Assembly (NCBI GenBank): GCA_045598965.1
Contig: JAZRVH010000021.1
Span: 1-41,056 of the forward strand
Length of the DNA stretch: 41,056 nucleotides
Reading direction: 5' to 3'
Origin: RGIG426 sp045598965
GTDB taxonomy: Bacteria > Bacillota > Clostridia > Oscillospirales > Acutalibacteraceae
Shown here: piece by piece, positions 32,140 through 40,092 of the stretch
Numbering within the stretch: position 1 is the first letter of the stretch
How the letters are laid out: each line of letters starts with the position of its first letter
Program-made: the position numbers and the translations under genes
The notes under the pieces: model-generated
Told to the model about the DNA's origin: nothing
Databases searched by the model: none
The model's input: only the letters and a program-made list of their open reading frames with translations

Positions 32140-32173
32140 CCGGTTTTTTTAGTTTTTTGAGGAAAATTTAGGG

Positions 32174-32202
32174 TTGCAAGTGGGGAAAAGTTCGGGTATA
32201 CT
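32174..32202 (+). promoter_or_regulatory. Promoter of hflX
   Basis: TTGCAA (32174-32179), 17 bp, TATACT (32197-32202). It is divergent from the nifS promoter. Confidence 0.75.
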
Positions 32203-32246
32203 ATGAAATGAACGAAATTTTGCAAAAAAAAAAGGAGGTGGACGGC

Positions 32247-33497
32247 TTGACGGAAATCGGTATCGAGCAAGAACCCCAAAAAGCTGTATTGGTGGCGTTG
32301 GACACCGGCGAATACGATGTGGAAACCGCTTTTGCGGAATTGCGGGAGCTTGCCAAAACCGCCGGAGCACAGACCGTGGCCGAGCTTTGCCAAAAACGAG
32401 ACACGCCGTCTGCCGCCACGTGTATCGGAAGTGGTCGTGCCGAGGAATTGCGGGATTTGTGTGATCAGGTGGAAGCGGAAATCGTGATTGTTGACCGAGA
32501 ATTGACCGCCACCCAACAACGCAATTTAGAGGATATTGTCGGCAAGCCCATTATTGACCGCACCACATTGATTTTGGATATTTTTGCCGCTCGTGCCCGC
32601 TCGGCGGAGGGCCGTATTCAAGTGGAACTGGCACAGCTGCAATACCGATTGCCTCGGCTTGCGGGGCAGGGAGCGGGGTTGTCCCGCCTTGGAGGCGGTA
32701 TCGGAACCCGAGGCCCCGGCGAAACAAAACTCGAAAGTGACCGCCGCCATATTCGCCGGCGGATTGCGAGCTTAAAGGAACAGCTTGCCGAGGTGGAAAA
32801 ACGGCGAGGAAATCTAAAAGACCACCGCAAAAAAACCGGTGTTTCCACAGTGGCGTTGGTGGGGTATACCAATGCGGGTAAATCCACGCTTCTCAACTAT
32901 TTGACCGATGCCGGTGTGTTGGCGGAGGATATGTTATTTGCCACCCTTGACCCCGTGTCAAGAGGACTGAAGCTTCCGGACGGACGACAGGTGCTTTTGA
33001 TTGATACGGTTGGGTTTGTGCGTCGACTTCCCCACCATCTCGTTAACGCCTTTCGTTCGACACTGGAGGAGGCGGTGGAGGCAGACGTTATTCTTAATGT
33101 GTGCGACGCCGCAAGCGATGAGGCCGCTGAGCATTTTGCGGTTACCAAGGCTCTTTTGGAGGAGCTTGGATGCGGCGACAAGCCGATGATTGCGGTGCTC
33201 AACAAGTGCGATAAGGCACTTCCTCCCTATCCGCATACCGATGCACAAACGGTGTGTATCAGTGCCAAAACCGGCGAGGGAGTTGAGGCGTTATTGGAAG
33301 CGGTGGCGGCGGCGTTGCCCCCGGACCGCCGACGGGTAAAGCTTTTACTGCCGTTTAAGGAGGGGGCATTGGCGGGTCGCTGTCGAAAGGACGGAGCGGT
33401 GGAAAGCGAAGAATATGTAGCAGAGGGTCTTTTGATGACCGTCACGTTAGGCTCGCCGCTGCTCGATTTGGTGGAACCGTATATTTTGGAGGAATAA
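32247..33497 (+). CDS. hflX: GTPase HflX
   Basis: 416 residues. The N-terminal HflX domain (about 20-175, with IGSGRAEELRDL and GRIQVELAQLQYRLPRL regions) precedes the G domain: GYTNAGKST (G1), DTVGF (G3) and NKCD (G4). HflX binds and splits stalled ribosomes. The start is TTG at 32247: AAAGGAGG lies 9 bp before it, while the upstream ATG at 32208 is only 6 bp past the -10 element and has no ribosome site. It has its own promoter and terminator. Confidence 0.93.
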   Translation: MTEIGIEQEPQKAVLVALDTGEYDVETAFAELRELAKTAGAQTVAELCQKRDTPSAATCIGSGRAEELRDLCDQVEAEIVIVDRELTATQQRNLEDIVGKPIIDRTTLILDIFAARARSAEGRIQVELAQLQYRLPRLAGQGAGLSRLGGGIGTRGPGETKLESDRRHIRRRIASLKEQLAEVEKRRGNLKDHRKKTGVSTVALVGYTNAGKSTLLNYLTDAGVLAEDMLFATLDPVSRGLKLPDGRQVLLIDTVGFVRRLPHHLVNAFRSTLEEAVEADVILNVCDAASDEAAEHFAVTKALLEELGCGDKPMIAVLNKCDKALPPYPHTDAQTVCISAKTGEGVEALLEAVAAALPPDRRRVKLLLPFKEGALAGRCRKDGAVESEEYVAEGLLMTVTLGSPLLDLVEPYILEE

Positions 33498-33505
33498 AAA
33501 AAGAA

Positions 33506-33536
33506 CCCCACAGTCGTTCGACTGTGGGGATTTTTT
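33506..33536. terminator. Bidirectional terminator, hflX / trkH
   Basis: CCCCACAGTCG (33506-33516) and CGACTGTGGGG (33519-33529), with an A-rich left flank and T run to the right. The genes converge here. Confidence 0.88.
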
Positions 33537-33545
33537 AGGTTCTTT

Positions 33546-34988
33546 TTAGGTTCGTTTTTTGTCCGAGCGAAGCATAATGCACGCCAAGAGCGGGTAGATT
33601 TCAAGACGGCCGAGGAGCATCGCAAAGCTGAGCACCACGGTGGCAAAATCGGAATACAACGCATAGCCTGCCATCGGGCCTGCCTCGCCAAAGGCGGGGC
33701 CGATGTTGCCGACGCAGGCGACGGCAACGGAGATGTCCGTTTCGAAGCTGGTAGGTTCGAGTGCCAGCAAAAGGAATGTGACAAAGATAATGGCAATATA
33801 CAGCACAAAATAGGTATTGATGCCGGAAACGGTACCGGGGTCGAGTGTTTTGCCGTTTAGAGAGGTGCCTTTGATGGTGCGGGGGTGGACGGCACGTTTT
33901 AAGTCGTTTTTGGCGTTGCGCAGCATTACGATAATACGCCCGATTTTAAGTCCGCCCGCCGTGGAGCCGATACAGCCGCCGCAGAACATAAGGAAGAACA
34001 GAATGGCCCGGGAGAATTCCGGCCAGGTGGCATAGTCGGCGGTGGAAAAACCGGTAGTGGTTATCATGGACGATACGGCGAAAAAGGCGGCACAAATGGC
34101 GTCTCCGACAGAGTCGTAAAGCGGTGCAACAGAAAGTGTGATGAGGACAGCTGCCACAAGAGTGATGCCGGTATAATACCACAATTCGTCTTGCTTTTTC
34201 AGGTCTTTCCAGCGTTTGGCGAGAATGAGGAAATACACGTTAAAGCTGACGCCAAACAGCCACATAAACACCGTGATGACGATTTGTGCGGCGGCGTTAT
34301 AGGATTCGACGCTGTCGCCCTTGATGCCGAAGCCGCCGGTGCCGGCGGTGGCGAGAGAGTGGCACACGCTGTCGAACAGTGACATTTTGCAACAGAGCAG
34401 GGCGACGATTTCCGCCAGAGTAAGGAATATGTAGAGATAGTACAAAAGCTTGGTAGTGGCACGGGCGGTAGGAGCCACCTTGTCCACGTCAGGCCCTGCC
34501 ATTTCGGCACGGAGAATGTGGATGGATTTGCCGAAAGACCGCTCGGCAATTGAGAGGACAAACACCAAAACGCCCATACCGCCAATCCAGTGGGTGAAGC
34601 TACGCCAAAAGAGAATACATTTCGGCAAGAGGTCAACGTGGGGGAGCACAGAGGCACCGGTGGTGGTGAATCCGCTGACGGTTTCGAAAAAGGCGTCAAC
34701 GTAAGAACAGCTTTCGATGGCGAGGACGAAGGGAATGGCACCGATGAGGGACATTCCGAGCCACGCTCCCGAAACAATGACCATTCCGTCGCCGGAGCGA
34801 AGCTCATAAGAGGCGTTGCGGAACAGAAGTGTGAGTGTTCCGCCAAGCACCAACGCACCGATGGCGGGAATGAGAAAGGCGAGGATGTTTTCGTTATAAA
34901 CGGCGGCAACCAAAAGCGGAAGTGTCAAAAATGCCGCCTCCACCATAATCACCTGACCGATGGTGAATAAAATTCGTTTGTGGTTCAT
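33546..34988 (-). CDS. TrkH/KtrB-family potassium uptake channel subunit
   Basis: 480-residue membrane protein with four selectivity-filter repeats: TTTGAS, TAGTGGFG, TTTGFST and GNIGPAF. These identify the K+ translocating subunit of Trk/Ktr systems. HWIGGMGVLVF is the TrkH signature. The cytoplasmic NAD-binding TrkA/KtrA partner is not in the window. The ATG at 34988 follows GAGAGG; an in-frame GTG nine bases earlier is less likely. Single gene with its own promoter. Confidence 0.92.
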   Translation of the reverse strand: MNHKRILFTIGQVIMVEAAFLTLPLLVAAVYNENILAFLIPAIGALVLGGTLTLLFRNASYELRSGDGMVIVSGAWLGMSLIGAIPFVLAIESCSYVDAFFETVSGFTTTGASVLPHVDLLPKCILFWRSFTHWIGGMGVLVFVLSIAERSFGKSIHILRAEMAGPDVDKVAPTARATTKLLYYLYIFLTLAEIVALLCCKMSLFDSVCHSLATAGTGGFGIKGDSVESYNAAAQIVITVFMWLFGVSFNVYFLILAKRWKDLKKQDELWYYTGITLVAAVLITLSVAPLYDSVGDAICAAFFAVSSMITTTGFSTADYATWPEFSRAILFFLMFCGGCIGSTAGGLKIGRIIVMLRNAKNDLKRAVHPRTIKGTSLNGKTLDPGTVSGINTYFVLYIAIIFVTFLLLALEPTSFETDISVAVACVGNIGPAFGEAGPMAGYALYSDFATVVLSFAMLLGRLEIYPLLACIMLRSDKKRT

Positions 34989-35030
34989 ACAGAACACCTC
35001 TCAAACGCAAAGCTTTACGTGAATACCGGT

Positions 35031-35059
35031 ATTGTAGCACATCTATTTCGGAAAGTAAA
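35031..35059 (-). promoter_or_regulatory. Promoter of trkH
   Basis: TTTACT (35059-35054), 17 bp, extended TGC-TACAAT (35036-35031). Confidence 0.6.
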
Positions 35060-35106
35060 GCGAAAATAAAAGAAAATGCGATTCGCTTTTTTGCGAACGG
35101 TATAAA

Positions 35107-35139
35107 CAAAGGCAGGTGCTGTTTTCAGCCCTGCCTTTG
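35107..35139 (-). terminator. Terminator after mtaB
   Basis: CAAAGGCAGG (35107-35116) with CCTGCCTTTG (35130-35139); on the minus strand the stem is followed by TTTAT. It ends the prfA-mtaB gene group. Confidence 0.75.
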
Positions 35140-35149
35140 GTGTATGTAC

Positions 35150-36436
35150 TCAAGGTGTTGAAAGGGGCTCGGCGATACATACCCCGTTTTGGACGGCGGT
35201 TAAACGCACGGGCAGTAATTGGTTTTGTGAAAACACACCATGCACCTTGACCGGCGTATAGTTTTCGGTATAGCCGTCGGTGAATTCGCCGTCATTTTGC
35301 TCGGTGAGCAGGATGGCGGTTGCACCGATTTGTTTTTCCAAAAACGTGTTGTGGGTGCGGTTGCATAAGGCGGTCATTTGGTGACTGCGACGGTTTTTTT
35401 CGGTGGCGGATACTTGCAAAGGAGCCACGGCGGCGGGAGTGCCCTCCCGCTTGGAATAGGCGAACACATGGGCTCGTGCAAAGCCGATGTGTTCGGCAAA
35501 GGCGAGAGAAGCGGCAAATTCCTCCTCGGTTTCGCCGGGGAAGCCAACCATGATGTCGGTGGTGATGGCACAGGTGGGAAAAGCGAGGCGTAAATCCTCG
35601 CAAATTTTTGCGTACAACGCCGTGTCGTAGCGGCGACGCATTCGTTTTAGCGTCTCGTCACAGCCGCTTTGAAGGGACAGATGAAATTGAGGGCAAAGCT
35701 TCTTAGCGGCTTTGAGCTTTTCGATGAGGGCGGGGGTCATATCCTCCGGCTCCAGCGAGCCGAGACGTACCCGCTCAATGCCGGAAATATCCTCGGCGAT
35801 GGTGACGGCATCGGCAAGGTCTAATCCCGATTCTTTGCCGAAAGCGGTGAGATTGATGCCGGTAAGCACCACCTCTCGAAAGCCTTTTTGTGCAAGGGCT
35901 TGCAGTTCGGTTTTAAGGGAACCCAAATCCCGGGAGCGAATACGTCCACGGGAAGTGGGGATGATGCAATAGGAGCAAAAGCGGTCGCACCCGTCCTCGA
36001 TTTTCACAAAAGCTCGTGTGCGTTCGTCAAAATCGGTGATGCACAGCGGCTCGAATTGTTTAGAGTGAGCGGGAACACGCACCACTTGAGAATGGGTGCG
36101 GCAAAACTCCTTAATAGCGGATAACAGGTCGGTGCGGCAGGCGTTTCCGAGTACCACGTCCACCGGAAGCTCGGCGGCGGCATCGGGATAGGCCTGGGAG
36201 GAACAGCCGCAGAGTACAAGCACGGCGTTCGGATTATCTCGCCGGAGACGGCGGCACAGTTGCCGTGCCTTGCGGTCGGATTCGGCGGTGACCGAACAGG
36301 AGTTGACAACCAGTACGTCGGCAGAGGTGACCTCGGGGTCAACGGAGAGGAAGCCTGCCGCTGTCAGTTGTTCTCGCATGGCTTGGGTTTCGTATTGATT
36401 GACTTTACAGCCGAGAGTGAAAAAACCGACAGTCAC
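35150..36436 (-). CDS. mtaB: tRNA t6A37 methylthiotransferase MtaB
   Basis: 428 residues. Radical SAM methylthiotransferase that turns t6A at position 37 into ms2t6A in ANN-decoding tRNAs. The N-terminal domain has the three cluster cysteines C10, C47 and C78. The radical SAM motif is CDRFCSYC (C150, C154, C157), and a C-terminal TRAM-like region includes TDGYTENYTPV, the MtaB signature (MiaB and RimO differ). The start is GTG at 36436, with AAGGAGGTGC before it; the frame further upstream is low-quality sequence overlapping the aminopeptidase gene. Confidence 0.93.
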   Translation of the reverse strand: MTVGFFTLGCKVNQYETQAMREQLTAAGFLSVDPEVTSADVLVVNSCSVTAESDRKARQLCRRLRRDNPNAVLVLCGCSSQAYPDAAAELPVDVVLGNACRTDLLSAIKEFCRTHSQVVRVPAHSKQFEPLCITDFDERTRAFVKIEDGCDRFCSYCIIPTSRGRIRSRDLGSLKTELQALAQKGFREVVLTGINLTAFGKESGLDLADAVTIAEDISGIERVRLGSLEPEDMTPALIEKLKAAKKLCPQFHLSLQSGCDETLKRMRRRYDTALYAKICEDLRLAFPTCAITTDIMVGFPGETEEEFAASLAFAEHIGFARAHVFAYSKREGTPAAVAPLQVSATEKNRRSHQMTALCNRTHNTFLEKQIGATAILLTEQNDGEFTDGYTENYTPVKVHGVFSQNQLLPVRLTAVQNGVCIAEPLSTP

Positions 36437-36467
36437 GGTTGCACCTCCTTTTTGGGGTAAGCTGAAA

Positions 36468-37868
36468 TTACGCTTTGCGGGCAAGCAGTGCCGCAAAGGC
36501 TTTGTGGGCCATATACACGTCGGTTTTGGATACCACCTCAAAGGGAGCGTGCATACAGAGAACCGGCACACCCAAATCCACGGTGTCCACATCCAAGTCG
36601 GCAATGAATTGGGCAATGGTTCCGCCGCCGCCGCCGTCCACCTTGCCCAGTTCGCCCACTTGCCAGGCGACATCCTCGGCATCCATAATGGTGCGGAATT
36701 TGCCCATCAACTCGGCGGAAGCATCCGATGTGCCGGATTTGCCACGGGCACCGGTATATTTGGTCAGCACAACGCCACCGCCCAAAACGGAGCAGTTGCG
36801 GGTTTCGGTTTGTTCGGGATACAGCGGGTCATAGCCGGCATTCACGTCCGCCGACAGGCACAACGAGCGGGACAACACGTGACGCAGTTCGATGCCATAA
36901 GGAGCGGCAAGGTCGGCTAAGAAGTTTTGGAGATAGGTTCCTCGCATTCCGGATACGCCGGCGGAACCGGTTTCCTCTTTATCGGTCAACACGGTGACGG
37001 CGGTAAAGGTGGGTTTTTTGAGGGAAAGCAGTGCCGTCAGTGCCGGATAGGCACACACACGGTCATCGTGACCGTAGGCACCAATCATACTGCGGTCAAA
37101 GCCCACGTCACGGGCACAGCCGGCGGGCACGGCTTCCAGCTCTGCACAACGGAAATCCGCTTCGGTAATTCCGTATTTGTCGTGGAGAAGCTTCATAATG
37201 TTGAGCTTGATGAGGTCGGATTCGGCACTGTCGTCCAGCGGGCGAGAGCCGATGAGCAAATCGAGATGCTCGCCGTCAATGACTTCGGAGGCTTTCATTT
37301 GCATTCGCTCGCCGCTCAAATGGATGAGCAGGTCGGTGACGACAAACACGGGGTCGCCCGCTTCGTCGCCGATTTTTACGTCGACGACGGTGCCGTCTTT
37401 TTTGACGACGACGCCGTACAAAGCCAGCGGAATGGTTGCCCATTGATATTTTTTGATGCCGCCGTAGTAGTGGGTATCGAAATAGGCGAATCCGTCTTTT
37501 TCATACAGCGGGTTGGGCTTTAAGTCAAGACGGGGAGAGTCGATGTGGGCGATTGCTAACGATACGCCGTCGGACAGCGGACGGGTGCCGATGGTGGCAA
37601 GAATCACCGCTTTTTCACGGTTGACACAGTAGATTTTGTCACCGGCACGGTATTTCTTGCCCGCTTCAAAGGGGACAAACCCGTTATCCTCAGCGGTTTT
37701 GACTGCCAGCTTTACCGCTTCACGCTCGGTTTTGGCGGCGGAGAGGAAAGCTTTATATTCCTCGGCGTAGGCGTCGGTTTTTTTAAGCTCGAAGGCGTTG
37801 AGAAACACCGCTTGCGGTTTTTTGGCAAGCAGTTCGGCTTTCAGGGCTTCACGTTTGGTTTTTTCCAT
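36468..37868 (-). CDS. M18-family aminopeptidase
   Basis: 466-residue zinc aminopeptidase of family M18 (aspartyl aminopeptidase-like, bacterial ApeA/LAP4 group). Metal and catalytic motifs: AHIDSPRLDLKP, TDKEETGSAG, GHDDR and, near the end, CMHAPFEVVSKTD. It should act in cytoplasmic peptide turnover as a large oligomer. The ATG at 37868 follows AAAGGAG. It lies between slt and mtaB with short gaps. Confidence 0.92.
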   Translation of the reverse strand: MEKTKREALKAELLAKKPQAVFLNAFELKKTDAYAEEYKAFLSAAKTEREAVKLAVKTAEDNGFVPFEAGKKYRAGDKIYCVNREKAVILATIGTRPLSDGVSLAIAHIDSPRLDLKPNPLYEKDGFAYFDTHYYGGIKKYQWATIPLALYGVVVKKDGTVVDVKIGDEAGDPVFVVTDLLIHLSGERMQMKASEVIDGEHLDLLIGSRPLDDSAESDLIKLNIMKLLHDKYGITEADFRCAELEAVPAGCARDVGFDRSMIGAYGHDDRVCAYPALTALLSLKKPTFTAVTVLTDKEETGSAGVSGMRGTYLQNFLADLAAPYGIELRHVLSRSLCLSADVNAGYDPLYPEQTETRNCSVLGGGVVLTKYTGARGKSGTSDASAELMGKFRTIMDAEDVAWQVGELGKVDGGGGGTIAQFIADLDVDTVDLGVPVLCMHAPFEVVSKTDVYMAHKAFAALLARKA

Positions 37869-37887
37869 AGTCAAACACTCCTTTAAT

Positions 37888-38460
37888 TCAATCAAGGTTG
37901 TATATCAATTTGTAGGCGAAGCGGGCTCGTTTGATTTTTTTGAGATAGCGGTCGGTTTCGCCGTAGGGAATGGAGTCGAGAGTTTTTCCGTCACGACTGT
38001 ACTGAGGGGTATCCAGCCATTGCTGTACATTGCCGATGCCGGCGTTGTAAGCGGCGATGACGGTGTCGGTTTCGCCAAGCTGCTCATAGAGAAGCGATAG
38101 AATATGAGCACCGGTCATAATGTTGACGGAAGGATCGGACAATACGTCGGTATCGGCGTTCCAGCTGACATGCTTGCGAGAGATGGACCAAGCGTAGGTG
38201 GAGGGGGTAATTTGCATAAGTCCTATGGCGTCGGCGTTGGATTTGGCATTCGGATCGAAATTGCTTTCCACTCGAATGATGGCGTAGACCAGCGACGGAG
38301 ATAGGTTATAGGTTTCGCAGGCGGTGGAAATTTCCTCGTCATAGGACAGCGGGAAAAAGGTCAAAAGAAACAGAGCAATCGCACAAAACACAAAGACGAC
38401 AGCCAACAAAAAGGTTGACAGCCGCCGCTTTTTGCGACGCTTTTTTACGGAATGAGCCAT
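37888..38460 (-). CDS. Membrane-anchored lytic transglycosylase (SLT domain)
   Basis: 190 residues. Basic N terminus (KKRRKKRR), one transmembrane helix (16-37), then an extracellular SLT domain. The catalytic Glu is E65 in VESNFDP, followed by GLMQITPSTYAW and AYNAGIGNV. It cleaves peptidoglycan glycan strands to 1,6-anhydro ends. It starts 16 bp inside the end of coaE, with AAGGAG before the ATG. Length fits the minimal Firmicutes type. Confidence 0.92.
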   Translation of the reverse strand: MAHSVKKRRKKRRLSTFLLAVVFVFCAIALFLLTFFPLSYDEEISTACETYNLSPSLVYAIIRVESNFDPNAKSNADAIGLMQITPSTYAWSISRKHVSWNADTDVLSDPSVNIMTGAHILSLLYEQLGETDTVIAAYNAGIGNVQQWLDTPQYSRDGKTLDSIPYGETDRYLKKIKRARFAYKLIYNLD

Positions 38461-39071
38461 TGAAAAATCTCCTTGGAGGCGGCTTGTAATGCGGCAAGGT
38501 CGCCGGTGTTTTGGATGATACGGTCGGCACGGGAACAATAAAAATCATCCTCCGGCTGACGGTCGATGCGGGCGGTGGCATCCGATTTAGAAATGCCGTC
38601 ACGTTCGCAGATGCGGGCAAGGCGGGTGGAACGAGGAGAAAGAACGGCAACGGTTTTGTCGCAAACGGTGTCAAATGCCGATTCGAACAACAGCGGAGCA
38701 TCCACCACAATCAGCGGCACGCCGCTTTCGGCGGCATCGTGCAGTTCTTTTCGCATTTCGGATAAAATGAACGGATGGGTCACGGCGGTCAACAGAGCGG
38801 TTTTTTCGTCGCTGGCAAACGCCAAATGGGCGAGGACGTGACGGTTTAGTGTGCCGTCGGCGTTAAGAATCCCGCTTCCGAATTCTTTTGTCAAAGCGGC
38901 AAGACAAGGCTCGCCTTTTCCCACCACTTTTCGTGCGACGGCGTCTGCATCAATGACGGCGGCACCGAGGGCTTTGAGTGTTTCGGCGACGACGGTTTTA
39001 CCGCTTCCGGTGGGGCCGGTTAACCCCAAAACAACGGGGTTATTCGGTTTTTTCTGTTTGGTCGGTGTCAA
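38445..39071 (-). CDS. coaE: Dephospho-CoA kinase
   Basis: 208 residues; last step of coenzyme A synthesis. P-loop GPTGSGKT (19-26), DADAVAR and HPFILSEM motifs, PLLFESAFD and the lid RIDRQ. The start is TTG (39071), with GAGGTGA a few bases upstream; no other start fits between it and the P-loop. It overlaps the end of sua5 by 32 bp and the start of slt by 16 bp. Confidence 0.92.
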   Translation of the reverse strand: MTPTKQKKPNNPVVLGLTGPTGSGKTVVAETLKALGAAVIDADAVARKVVGKGEPCLAALTKEFGSGILNADGTLNRHVLAHLAFASDEKTALLTAVTHPFILSEMRKELHDAAESGVPLIVVDAPLLFESAFDTVCDKTVAVLSPRSTRLARICERDGISKSDATARIDRQPEDDFYCSRADRIIQNTGDLAALQAASKEIFQWLIP

Positions 39072-40092
39072 GGGAAATCACCTCGAATGCGGCGGCACGA
39101 AGCAGCCGGTTATAAACCGCTAAGCCCACGCCCTCCTCGGGCGGGCAAGCGACATAAAGTGTTTTGGCCGAAAGCTCGTCGGCGTGGCGTAAGCAGTAAA
39201 ACAGCTGTTGTGCCTGGGCGACGGTATCCTCTCGCTTTCCGTAGGTGAGGGTGGGGACGGTGAGGGCGTGATCTTCGCCGGAAAAGCAAAGGGCATAAAC
39301 GCCGTCGGCCTTTTTTTCGTTGACGAAAGCGGCAAAATCGGCGGGCGAGCCCTTTACGAGAATGACGTGAGCTTTGGGGGCATAGTGCTTGTATTTCATT
39401 CCGGGAGAGGCGACAACGGCTCCCTCTTTTAGCTTGTGGGTGACGGCATCGTCCACCTCCACATCGCCTAAAACGGCTTGAAGCTGGTCGAGTGTAATGC
39501 CGCCTGGACGGAGCAGACGGGGCTTGTCGCCGGTAAGGGAGATTACGGTGGATTCCAGCCCAACCTCACAGGGGCCGCCGTCCACAATGGCAGAGACACG
39601 GCCGGACAAATCGGCCGCCACGTGTGCCGCTGTGGTGGGGCTGGGACTGCCGGATAGGTTTGCCGACGGTGCCGCCAGCGGACAGCCACTTTCACGGATG
39701 AGGGCTTGTGCGACCGGGTGGGACGGAAACCGTACGGCGACGGTGTTAAGCCCTGCGGATACCATGGCGGGAATAGAGTCCCCTCGGGGCAAAATCATGG
39801 TGAGCGGGCCGGGCCAGTAGGCGGCGGCAAGTCGCTTTGCCGCTTCCGGGACGGATGTTACCAGTGCCGGCAGCTCGGACAAGTCGCTGATATGCACGAT
39901 GAGCGGATTGTCTTGGGGACGACCCTTAGCCTCAAATATGGCGGCAACCGCCGCTTCGTTTCGGGCGTCAGCGGCAAGGCCGTAGACGGTTTCGGTGGGC
40001 ATAACCACCAATTTTCCCTGCTTGAGCAGTTGTGCCGCAAGGGCAATATCGGCAGGGGTGTTTTTTAGCATTTTGGTTTCAATCGGGTTCAT
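39040..40092 (-). CDS. L-threonylcarbamoyladenylate synthase (Sua5 type)
   Basis: 350 residues, the longer Sua5 form: a YrdC domain (about 10-200, with PTETVYGLAADA, KGRPQDNPL, AAPSANLSG and LLRPGG) plus a C-terminal Sua5 domain (about 235-345). It condenses threonine, bicarbonate and ATP into the TC-AMP donor for t6A37 of tRNA. GGGAGGG precedes the ATG, which overlaps the prfA stop. mtaB in the same gene group modifies the product further. Confidence 0.93.
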   Translation of the reverse strand: MNPIETKMLKNTPADIALAAQLLKQGKLVVMPTETVYGLAADARNEAAVAAIFEAKGRPQDNPLIVHISDLSELPALVTSVPEAAKRLAAAYWPGPLTMILPRGDSIPAMVSAGLNTVAVRFPSHPVAQALIRESGCPLAAPSANLSGSPSPTTAAHVAADLSGRVSAIVDGGPCEVGLESTVISLTGDKPRLLRPGGITLDQLQAVLGDVEVDDAVTHKLKEGAVVASPGMKYKHYAPKAHVILVKGSPADFAAFVNEKKADGVYALCFSGEDHALTVPTLTYGKREDTVAQAQQLFYCLRHADELSAKTLYVACPPEEGVGLAVYNRLLRAAAFEVISLDTDQTEKTE

